Shown in pieces: positions 1 through 5,439 of a DNA stretch of 6,731 nucleotides (positions within the stretch are counted from its first letter, which is position 1; every line of letters begins with the position of its first letter). This DNA comes from Candidatus Saccharibacteria bacterium UBA949 (lineage in GTDB: Bacteria > Patescibacteriota > Saccharimonadia > Saccharimonadales > Saccharimonadaceae). A program made the translations under genes and the position numbers. The stretch spans positions 1,579-8,309 of the forward strand of contig DBCV01000059.1 in NCBI GenBank assembly GCA_002293245.1, in the 5' to 3' direction. Below the pieces are notes generated by a model. It was not told where the DNA came from. It searched no databases and worked only from the letters and a program-made list of their open reading frames with translations.

Positions 1-136
1 CCCTCATCAGTTTATCGCCAGAGAGTTGTAGTTTTTACAACATCTCTAATATGGTTATTTCAGAACTCGCTTCGCTCAAACACCTGAAATAACCATGAGC
101 TGTTGTAAAAACTACAACGCTCAAACACGATGAGGG
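1..136. repeat. Large multi-arm inverted repeat (nested hairpin or cloverleaf)
   Basis: Three perfectly matching pairs of arms are nested: 1-8 with 129-136 (CCCTCATC/GATGAGGG), 25-42 with 101-118 (18 of 18 bases), and 51-63 with 84-96 (13 of 13 bases). The same DNA can also fold as separate local hairpins: 20-30 with 36-47, which has one bulged base; 51-63 with 84-96; and 97-100 plus 102-107 with 113-122. These would be three arms closed by the 1-8/129-136 stem. An 11-base word, CGCTCAAACAC, occurs at 73-83 and again at 118-128. No open reading frame or tRNA is visible. There is no T-run after base 136, so it does not look like a rightward terminator; a leftward terminator cannot be judged because the flank is outside the window. 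It could be a small mobile repeat (MITE-like), a structured RNA or a boundary element between genes. Confidence 0.85.
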
Positions 137-156
137 AAAGTGCAGGTGGGGCAGTG

Positions 157-165
157 TGGTATAAT
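157..165 (+). promoter_or_regulatory. lepA promoter, extended -10 (TGGTATAAT)
   Basis: A perfect TATAAT (160-165) is preceded by TG one base upstream, the extended -10 form that can work without a -35. The expected -35 position (137-142, AAAGTG) shows no match and lies directly against the end of the inverted repeat. Only seven bases separate the -10 from the lepA ATG, so transcription should start at about 172-173, on or one base before the start codon. Confidence 0.75.
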
Positions 166-172
166 GTAGCCT

Positions 173-1957
173 ATGAAACAGGAGTTGGTTCGGAATTTTT
201 GTATTATTGCGCATATTGACCATGGCAAGTCGACTTTGGCGGACAGAATGCTGGAGTTGACTGGGACGGTTTCTAAGCGAGAGATGCAGTCGCAGTTGCT
301 GGATTCAATGGAATTGGAGCGGGAGAAGGGGATTACGATTAAGCTGACGCCGGTGTGCATGAATTGGCGCGGATATGAGTTGAATTTGATTGACACGCCG
401 GGGCATGTGGATTTTTCGTATGAGGTTTCGCGGAGTTTGGCGGCGTGCGAGGGGGCGGTGCTGGTGGTGGATGCGAGCCAGGGGATTCAGGCGCAGACGC
501 TGGCTAATGTATATTTGGCGATTGAGGCGAATCTGACGATTATCCCGGTGCTGAATAAGGTGGATCTGCCGGCGGCGGATGTGCCTCGGGTGAGCAGCGA
601 GGTGATGAATTTGCTGGGGTGTTCCGAGGATGAGATTATTAAAATCAGCGCCAAGACCGGGTTGAATGTAGAGCAGGTTTTGGACGCGGTGATTGAAAAG
701 GTGCCGGAGCCGAGGGGGGTCGAAGATGCGCCACTGCGGGCGTTGATTTTCGATTCGTATTTTGATGATTACCGGGGCGTGGTGCTATATGTGCGAGTGG
801 TGGATGGGCGACTAGCTAAGGGTGATGCGATTCGGATGCTGGCGACTGGGGCAGATGGGTTAGCGTTGGAGATTGGGAGGTTAAGCCCGGGGATGGTTGC
901 CGAGCCGGTGCTGGAAACGGGTGAGATTGGGTATATTGTGACGAACTTAAAGACGACGCGCGAGGCGCGGGTGGGGGATACGGTGACAAAAGAAGTGACC
1001 ATGCGGGCTGCGGCCGAACCGTTGCCGGGGTACAAGGAAGTGAAGCCGTTTGTATATGCGGGGTTTTTTACAGTATCGAACGAGGAATATAAGGATTTGA
1101 AAGAGGCGGTGGAGCGGTTGGCGCTGAGCGATTCGGCACTGCAGTTTGAGCCGGAGAATTCGCCGGTGTTGGGGTTCGGGCTACGGATTGGGTTTTTGGG
1201 GTTGCTACATATGGATATTATTCGGGAGCGGTTGGAGCGGGAGTTCAATCTGGATTTGATTGTGATGAATCCGAGCACGGATTATCATGTGGTGATGAGT
1301 GATGGGACGGAGGTGGATATTAAATCGGCGGCGGACCTGCCGGATGTGAGTAGGGTGGCGGAGATTCGCGAGCCGTGGATCCGGGGCGAGATTATTGTGC
1401 CGGGGAGTTATGTGGGGGCGGTTTTGCAACTGATTGTGGAACGGCGGGGCGTGCAAAAGAATCTGAGCTATATTGAGGACCGGGCGATTACTGCGTTCGA
1501 GGCGCCGATGGCGAACCTGTTGACAGATTTTTATGATCAGTTGAAGTCGCGGACTAGTGGCTATGGGACGTTTAGTTATGATTTGGCAGATTATCGGGCG
1601 GAGGATCTGGTGCGGGTGGATTTTTACGTGGCGGGGGAGATGGTGGATGCGCTGAGTGTGATGGCGCACCGGAGCGAGGCTGCGGCGATTGGCCGGGAGA
1701 CCACCAAGAAGCTGAAAGAGGTGATTCCGCGGCAGAACTTTGAGGTGGCTTTGCAGGCGGCGATTGGGGGGAAGTTTATCGCGCGGGAGACGATTGGGGC
1801 GTTTCGTAAAGATGTGACGGGATACTTGTACGGCGGAGATGTGAGTCGGAAGAAGAAGCTGTTGGCAAAACAGGCTAAGGGCAAAAAGCGGATGAAGCGG
1901 TTCGGCAAGGTGGATATTCCCAGCGAGGCGTTCGCGACGATGCTCAGACACGAATAG
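173..1957 (+). CDS. lepA: Elongation factor 4 (back-translocating ribosomal GTPase LepA)
   Basis: LepA/EF-4 is a ribosome-bound GTPase related to EF-G. It acts on stalled or mis-translocated ribosomes and has been linked to 30S assembly. The 594 residues match the usual length (about 600). The G domain shows AHIDHGKST (13-21), GITIK (53-57), DTPGH (74-78, with the catalytic-type His78), NKVD (128-131) and SAK (159-161). An EF-Tu-like domain II follows (about 190-275), then domain III (about 290-365, with GFLGLLHMD at 340-348), an EF-G C-like domain, and the LepA-specific C-terminal domain with RQNFEVALQAAIGGKFIA (520-537) and a Lys-rich GGDVSRKKKLLAKQ stretch (554-567). All domains are intact. 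An in-frame TAG at 167-169 rules out an upstream start, and the ATG fits the family N-terminus. No Shine-Dalgarno site precedes it; with the -10 so close, the mRNA is probably leaderless. There is no terminator before coaB, so read-through is likely. Confidence 0.97.
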   Translation: MKQELVRNFCIIAHIDHGKSTLADRMLELTGTVSKREMQSQLLDSMELEREKGITIKLTPVCMNWRGYELNLIDTPGHVDFSYEVSRSLAACEGAVLVVDASQGIQAQTLANVYLAIEANLTIIPVLNKVDLPAADVPRVSSEVMNLLGCSEDEIIKISAKTGLNVEQVLDAVIEKVPEPRGVEDAPLRALIFDSYFDDYRGVVLYVRVVDGRLAKGDAIRMLATGADGLALEIGRLSPGMVAEPVLETGEIGYIVTNLKTTREARVGDTVTKEVTMRAAAEPLPGYKEVKPFVYAGFFTVSNEEYKDLKEAVERLALSDSALQFEPENSPVLGFGLRIGFLGLLHMDIIRERLEREFNLDLIVMNPSTDYHVVMSDGTEVDIKSAADLPDVSRVAEIREPWIRGEIIVPGSYVGAVLQLIVERRGVQKNLSYIEDRAITAFEAPMANLLTDFYDQLKSRTSGYGTFSYDLADYRAEDLVRVDFYVAGEMVDALSVMAHRSEAAAIGRETTKKLKEVIPRQNFEVALQAAIGGKFIARETIGAFRKDVTGYLYGGDVSRKKKLLAKQAKGKKRMKRFGKVDIPSEAFATMLRHE

Positions 1958-1974
1958 ACTTTTTGAACTATTTG

Positions 1975-1983
1975 TGATATGAT
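1975..1983 (+). promoter_or_regulatory. Probable coaB promoter, extended -10 (TGATATGAT)
   Basis: TATGAT (1978-1983) is preceded by TG at 1975-1976, giving an extended -10. A TTGAAC at 1963-1968 lies only 9 bases upstream, too near to act as its -35. The predicted start is near 1990, giving a leader of about 64 bases. It lies 18 bases after the lepA stop with no terminator between, so it probably adds to read-through from lepA. Confidence 0.5.
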
Positions 1984-2053
1984 GCAGATAGAACGAGTTG
2001 ATGTGGGCAGTTCGGCACATTAACAGCAAAAACACTCTTGGAGGTGGCGAGCA

Positions 2054-2959
2054 ATGAAGTTTTTGATAACTTTTGGGCCGACGGATGAGCCAATTGATGC
2101 GGTGAGAGCGATTGTTAATAAGTCGAGTGGGGCGCTTGGCGCTGTGATTGCGTATGCCCTGGCTTACGAGATTCTGGGTGAGGGCAACGAGTTGTTTAGC
2201 GGAAGCGAGGTTTGGCTGGTGGGCAACAAGAAGGCGATTAAGAAGTTCAGGAGTATGCGGAGCTCGGTGCCGGCTTGTGTGCGGCTGGTTGAGATAGATG
2301 GCTATAAGGGCCACGGGTCCCAGACAGAGGCGTTGCAGGCGGCGATTGAGGATGTGATGACCGAGGAACGGATTGACTTTGTATTGCACGCTGCGGCTGT
2401 GGCGGATTACACTCCGAGCTGGGTGCTTTCGCAGGATGACCTGGTGCAAATGACTGTTGACTACTTGAAGGAGCGACGGGATGAGGGTCTATTGGACTGC
2501 AAACGAGTGTTTGACCATCCGCATAATAAGTATCTTGTAGATTATGTTCAGTGGCTGTTTGCGGACCCGCAGGGAAAAGTTCAGCGGCGGGGCGGTGTTT
2601 CGTCGCAACGGAAGCTTTCGTCGGACGGGCGGGGATTGATCATGGGGCTGCGGAAAACGCCGAAGATTATCGGGAAGATAGGTGGATTTGCCGAGGCGGC
2701 GGGGTATAAAACCCAGATGATTAGCTGGAAGCTGTTGAACGGCGTGAGCGAGCAGGAGCTGTATGATGTGGCTCTGGCGCATGGGAGAAAGAATGGCAGC
2801 TGGCTGGTGGTGGCGAACGACCTGGAGCAGATTCGTGACGGCAAACACCCGGCGTTGATAATTGACGTGGCGAGTGGCGAGGTGGTAGCGCGGCCGCAGA
2901 ACAAGGTGCGGATAGCCGATGAGTTGGTCAAGCTGATGGCTAAAAAAGGGTGTGAGTAG
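2054..2959 (+). CDS. coaB: Phosphopantothenate-cysteine ligase, stand-alone type (CoaB-like)
   Basis: CoaB joins 4'-phosphopantothenate to cysteine using a nucleotide triphosphate, the step before decarboxylation by CoaC in coenzyme A synthesis. The N-terminus has the Rossmann-like CoaB signature GPTDEPID (8-15) and NKSSGALG (22-29). Further on are HAAAVADYTP (112-121), KLSS (187-190, aligning with the conserved Lys motif), LRKTPKII (199-206), WKLLNGVSEQEL (225-236) and VANDL (253-257), ending with a helix after Asn283-Lys284. These follow the single-domain CoaB of streptococci and enterococci (type II) more closely than the CoaC-CoaB fusion. It is 301 residues against about 230 in that type; most of the excess is an insertion at about 122-184, rich in charged and aromatic residues. 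No coaC or other CoA gene is in view. The start is supported by GGAGG at 2040-2044, nine bases upstream. Family assignment is firm from the motifs; activity and substrate are inferred. Confidence 0.82.
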   Translation: MKFLITFGPTDEPIDAVRAIVNKSSGALGAVIAYALAYEILGEGNELFSGSEVWLVGNKKAIKKFRSMRSSVPACVRLVEIDGYKGHGSQTEALQAAIEDVMTEERIDFVLHAAAVADYTPSWVLSQDDLVQMTVDYLKERRDEGLLDCKRVFDHPHNKYLVDYVQWLFADPQGKVQRRGGVSSQRKLSSDGRGLIMGLRKTPKIIGKIGGFAEAAGYKTQMISWKLLNGVSEQELYDVALAHGRKNGSWLVVANDLEQIRDGKHPALIIDVASGEVVARPQNKVRIADELVKLMAKKGCE

Positions 2960-2971
2960 TTTAGGGTCCGA

Positions 2972-3002
2972 GGCCGGTAGCGAGAGTTGCCGGCCGTTTT
3001 TT
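2972..3002 (+). terminator. Rho-independent terminator after coaB
   Basis: GGCCGG (2972-2977) pairs perfectly with CCGGCC (2990-2995). Up to three weaker pairs continue inward, around a small loop. A G and then six T (2997-3002) follow. It lies 12 bases after the coaB stop and should end the lepA-coaB transcript. Confidence 0.9.
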
Positions 3003-3045
3003 GTACAAAAATTGGACGACTTAACAGAGGTGCAGCTGGCTTACG

Positions 3046-3055
3046 CTTCCGGAAG
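3046..3055. other. Perfect 10-bp palindrome upstream of promoter
   Basis: CTTCCGGAAG is its own reverse complement. It is centred about 19 bases upstream of the -35 hexamer of the next operon, in otherwise featureless intergenic DNA. It could be a binding site for a dimeric regulator, but a 10-bp palindrome can also arise by chance and no known operator matches it to my knowledge. Confidence 0.25.
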
Positions 3056-3066
3056 TGGGCTGGCGA

Positions 3067-3095
3067 TTGATTTTATATGCTATTGGTGCTATACT
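3067..3095 (+). promoter_or_regulatory. Promoter of the membrane protein/coiled-coil operon
   Basis: TTGATT (3067-3072) and TATACT (3090-3095) are separated by exactly 17 bases, a standard housekeeping sigma factor promoter. Transcription should begin near 3102, leaving a leader of about 74 bases before the ATG at 3176. With the terminator just upstream, this isolates the following two genes as their own unit. Confidence 0.8.
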
Positions 3096-3175
3096 ATGGG
3101 CAGTATTTTGTGTTGGGCCACTAGGTAAGCAGTTTTAAAAGTTGGTTACTACTATTATGAAGGAGGCGCTCTGAA

Positions 3176-3484
3176 ATGAAGAAGATGCGCGGAACCAAGG
3201 CTCTATTGTTTGCGGTGACCGCTATTGTCGCCGCCTTGTTGCAGTCGGTTGCTGTGGCAGCCGCATTCTATTCCTACCCTTACGACGGCAGGCATGCCGA
3301 AGTTATGGAGACGGGCATCGTCTTGCTGGTGTTGATGTTTGGAGCTGTACTGGTGATGCTGTTGCTTGCGACTGCGGTATTTATCTGCTCGTCGGTGTAT
3401 GTGAAGCGAAGGCTAAAGGTGGCTGAAGAATCGGCCAAAAATCCTTGCGACAGTGGTCGCGAAAATGAAGAAGGAGGCAAGTGA
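3176..3484 (+). CDS. Small two-helix membrane protein of unknown function
   Basis: I do not recognise this 102-residue protein. Residues 1-8 are basic (MKKMRGTK) and are followed by a hydrophobic segment at about 9-31. A short extracytoplasmic loop (about 32-46, with two Tyr, Asp, His and Glu) leads to a second, long hydrophobic segment (about 47-76). A KRRLK stop-transfer patch at 77-81 and a hydrophilic, acidic tail follow. By the positive-inside rule both ends are cytoplasmic. The first segment ends in Ala-rich residues (VAVAAA) and might instead be a cleaved signal peptide. AGGAGG at 3161-3166, nine bases before the ATG, is a near-perfect ribosome site. Its TGA stop is one base before the next gene's ATG and the two share one promoter, so the products probably act together in the membrane. 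Confidence 0.8.
   Translation: MKKMRGTKALLFAVTAIVAALLQSVAVAAAFYSYPYDGRHAEVMETGIVLLVLMFGAVLVMLLLATAVFICSSVYVKRRLKVAEESAKNPCDSGRENEEGGK
3472..3477 (+). promoter_or_regulatory. Ribosome binding site that fixes the start at 3486
   Basis: AGGAGG ends eight bases before the ATG at 3486. An in-frame GTG at 3453 would give an 11-residue extension, but it has no Shine-Dalgarno sequence upstream and would place charged residues before the membrane segment. The site lies inside the last codons of the preceding gene, a layout typical of translational coupling. Confidence 0.85.
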
Positions 3485-3485
3485 A

Positions 3486-5267
3486 ATGCCGGGAATCTTG
3501 TCGATTGTGGTATTTGTACTGGCTGTTCTGGGCGTCTGCGTGTGGTTCTCGATGAAGAAGCGCCGCAAGATGGCAGAGCTGGAGGAGGCTCGCCTGGCTG
3601 CACGGCAGAAAGCGCTGGATGCGCGCAAAGAGTTTCGGGCCGTCATGTCGGATGTTGGCGTAGATCCTGAATGCATGGCCGCCCTGAAGGCAAAAGTTGC
3701 CGAGTATGCAAGAATGGACCCCGGTCGAGCTGATGACTTGGGAGAAGCGCTCGATGATGCCATAGGAGCTCTGGACAACGCAGAGGGTTACGAGGGTCTA
3801 GCGACAAAACCGACTCCGGGACCGACAGAACCGACTCTGGTTAGTCCGGATGATGCGAATTTGGCGGAAAGTGTTTATAACCAGATGGCTTGGTATTACT
3901 ACCAGGCGAAGGAGTCTGCGAGAAAGGCGAAAAATGCTGTGGAGGACATCGATATAATTTGCGATGAAATCCAGGGCGTTATTGACGGGATTGACTCCAC
4001 GGTCGTTCGCTGCGATATGCAGCTGGAAACCATCGGCGAGAAGATTGAGAAATTGCGCGAGCTGGGGTTTGTGATTGATGACGAAAATCAGCAGATTCTG
4101 GTGGTGAAAACTCGGTTAACTGAATTGATGGCTGCCGAAAGAGTTGTGCTTGTTGCGCGGGAACTGGAACAGCTGGAAAAGTCGCTGAATCCGCTATTGG
4201 ATAGCATTGACCAGAAGCTTTCGGACCATCAGGAATTAACGACGGGGATTCCGGAGGCTCAAGAGGATTTGAAGGCGCTGAGACTGCTCCGGGCCGAAAT
4301 GGGCGGAGTGATTGAGGATTTAACCGTGAATCATGCGAAGTCCAGTTGGAAAACACAGGTGGAAAATGCGCAGGATGTAGATTCGCTGTTGAGCGAGGCT
4401 GAAGCGACAATAGGAGCTGCGAAGGGGGCTTTTACCGAAAGGTTGGAGCTTAACTCTGCACTCGGTGCGTTGGGCTCGGCTCGGCGCGAGTTGAGCGAGG
4501 CCGAAGAGTTGTTGAGAGCGGTTACCCTGCGTCGCGAAGAGCTGAGGTTGATGGTTGATCGGGCGCCGGCGACGATTGAAACTGCCAAAGCGGCGATTGC
4601 AGTGGCTAAGGCATATTGCAACCAGAACGTAAGCGCCGTGGATGTGGAGCCGTACTATAGCGATGCTAACTTGGCCGAGGATATATTGGCGGATGCGGAA
4701 GCAAAATTGAGAGCGAATCCGCCAAATTACGAAGAAGTCATAGCAAAAGCAGAGAAAGCGGAAGAAATGGCGCGGGGAGCTTCGGCACGATGCAAGGAGG
4801 CGGTTGCGGAAGCTGAGGCGTTGCGCCAAGAGGTCGCCGACGCATTGAAGCAGGCGGCCGACGGCATCGAAGAGGCGCAAACGTATATGGGGAGGCATAG
4901 CGGAGATATAAAACCCCCGGCGCGACGCAAGTTGGAGGATGCGATGGCCGAACTCGACGCAGCGGAAAAGGCTGATCGCGATGATGAGAGATTGATTCTT
5001 GCGAGAAGGGTTTATACCCTGGCAGACGCAGCGCTGGTAATTGCCAAGGGCAATGTGCGCGATGCGGAGCATGAGCGTGAACGCCAAGAACGCGAGGAGC
5101 GGGAGCGCCGTCGTGCTGAAGAACAGCGAAGAGCTAATGCGGCTATGGGCTTTGGTATGGCTGCTGGTATGCTGAGTAGGCCGAGGCCTTCGGCGTCCAA
5201 ATCACCTGCGCGCCGGACTGGCGGTGGAGGATTTACCCGCGGTGGCGGAGTGGGGCGGCGGAAATAA
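3486..5267 (+). CDS. Membrane-anchored coiled-coil protein with TPM-protein-like tail
   Basis: From the ATG at 3486 the product has 593 residues. A single hydrophobic segment at about 4-21 is followed by KKRRK (24-28), predicting an outside N-terminus and a cytoplasmic remainder. Residues 27-105 are helical and charged. A Pro/Thr linker at 108-121 leads to long coiled-coil segments (about 124-380). Next come Ala/Glu-rich helical hairpins (about 390-460 and 475-522), a very charged Arg/Glu helix (528-549), and a Gly/Arg-rich end (564-593). The last third resembles the C-terminal region of TPM-domain (YgcG-like) membrane proteins, which have an RRG-like turn, helical hairpins and a Gly-rich tail, but no TPM domain is present. 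The topology is also like EzrA, the Firmicutes division-ring regulator, although I see no clear EzrA sequence match. No enzyme motif is visible. A scaffold or envelope-organising role is a guess. It follows the small membrane protein by one base and ends at a terminator. Confidence 0.85.
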   Translation: MPGILSIVVFVLAVLGVCVWFSMKKRRKMAELEEARLAARQKALDARKEFRAVMSDVGVDPECMAALKAKVAEYARMDPGRADDLGEALDDAIGALDNAEGYEGLATKPTPGPTEPTLVSPDDANLAESVYNQMAWYYYQAKESARKAKNAVEDIDIICDEIQGVIDGIDSTVVRCDMQLETIGEKIEKLRELGFVIDDENQQILVVKTRLTELMAAERVVLVARELEQLEKSLNPLLDSIDQKLSDHQELTTGIPEAQEDLKALRLLRAEMGGVIEDLTVNHAKSSWKTQVENAQDVDSLLSEAEATIGAAKGAFTERLELNSALGALGSARRELSEAEELLRAVTLRREELRLMVDRAPATIETAKAAIAVAKAYCNQNVSAVDVEPYYSDANLAEDILADAEAKLRANPPNYEEVIAKAEKAEEMARGASARCKEAVAEAEALRQEVADALKQAADGIEEAQTYMGRHSGDIKPPARRKLEDAMAELDAAEKADRDDERLILARRVYTLADAALVIAKGNVRDAEHERERQEREERERRRAEEQRRANAAMGFGMAAGMLSRPRPSASKSPARRTGGGGFTRGGGVGRRK

Positions 5268-5291
5268 GTAGTAGTGAACCTGATTTATCAG

Positions 5292-5326
5292 ATCCCTGGT
5301 CGATTTTGGCCGGGGATTTCTTTTTT
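5292..5326 (+). terminator. Rho-independent terminator of the coiled-coil operon
   Basis: 5292-5301 pairs with 5308-5317: ten pairs including two G-U, around the loop GATTTT. TTC and six T (5321-5326) follow. It lies 24 bases after the TAA stop and ends three bases before the first CIRCE half-site, so the coiled-coil operon is insulated from dnaK. Confidence 0.88.
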
Positions 5327-5328
5327 GT

Positions 5329-5355
5329 CTAGCGCTCTTGACAGCCGAGTGCTAG
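5329..5355. promoter_or_regulatory. CIRCE operator 1 (HrcA site) over the -35
   Basis: CTAGCGCTC (5329-5337), a nine-base spacer, and GAGTGCTAG (5347-5355) reproduce the 9-9-9 layout of CIRCE (consensus TTAGCACTC-N9-GAGTGCTAA). The right half differs from consensus at the last base only; the left differs at the first and sixth. The arms complement each other at eight of nine positions. The spacer contains the whole -35 TTGACA, so HrcA bound here should block RNA polymerase. Confidence 0.75.
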
Positions 5356-5367
5356 GCGTGATAAAAT
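5338..5367 (+). promoter_or_regulatory. dnaK promoter
   Basis: A perfect -35 TTGACA (5338-5343) is followed after 18 bases by TAAAAT (5362-5367). The -10 has TG one base upstream (5359-5360), making it an extended -10 too. Transcription should start near 5374, between the two CIRCE operators. A housekeeping promoter with HrcA repression, rather than a dedicated heat-shock sigma factor, is the expected mode of control. Confidence 0.8.
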
Positions 5368-5377
5368 GGAGTTATTA

Positions 5378-5404
5378 TTAGCACTTGAAGTGTTAAAGTG
5401 CTAG
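5378..5404. promoter_or_regulatory. CIRCE operator 2 (HrcA site) in the dnaK leader
   Basis: TTAGCACTT (5378-5386), nine bases, and AAGTGCTAG (5396-5404) form a CIRCE inverted repeat with eight of nine complementary positions. It begins just downstream of the predicted transcription start, so it would also be a hairpin near the 5' end of the mRNA. Outer AT-rich arms, TTATTATTA (5372-5380) and TAATAATAA (5411-5419), could lengthen that hairpin. CIRCE hairpins in leaders are known to affect mRNA stability as well as HrcA binding. The hrcA gene is not in the window. Confidence 0.92.
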
Positions 5405-5439
5405 CATAAGTAATAATAATGTGCAAAAAGGAGTAAAAT

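Noticed and set aside
1..136. tRNA or CRISPR repeat as an explanation for the structured start
   Set aside because: The cloverleaf has no anticodon arm, TTC loop or CCA-type acceptor of a tRNA. The only repeated word is 11 bases and occurs twice, so there is no regular repeat-spacer array.
173..1957. Possibility that the GTPase is EF-G, TetM-type or BipA
   Set aside because: The specific C-terminal domain, with RQNFEVALQAAIGGKFIA and the GGDVSRKKKLL stretch, and the length of 594 residues are diagnostic of LepA.
1963..1968. TTGAAC as a -35 element for coaB
   Set aside because: It is only nine bases from the TATGAT -10; a working spacer is about 16-18.
1205..2449. 414-codon open frame on the - strand across lepA and coaB
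   Set aside because: It lies antisense to two genes with clear family motifs and crosses their boundary. Its product is a His/Arg/Pro/Leu-rich composition typical of a shadow frame, produced by the G-rich codon use of the + strand genes. No ribosome site or family motif is visible.
3453..3485. GTG start giving a 604-residue coiled-coil protein
   Set aside because: No ribosome binding site precedes it, while the ATG at 3486 has a strong one at the right distance.
4320..5087. 255-codon open frame on the - strand inside the coiled-coil gene
   Set aside because: It is fully antisense to the long coiled-coil frame, has no recognisable domain, and is explained by the repetitive GCG/GAG codon use of the sense strand.
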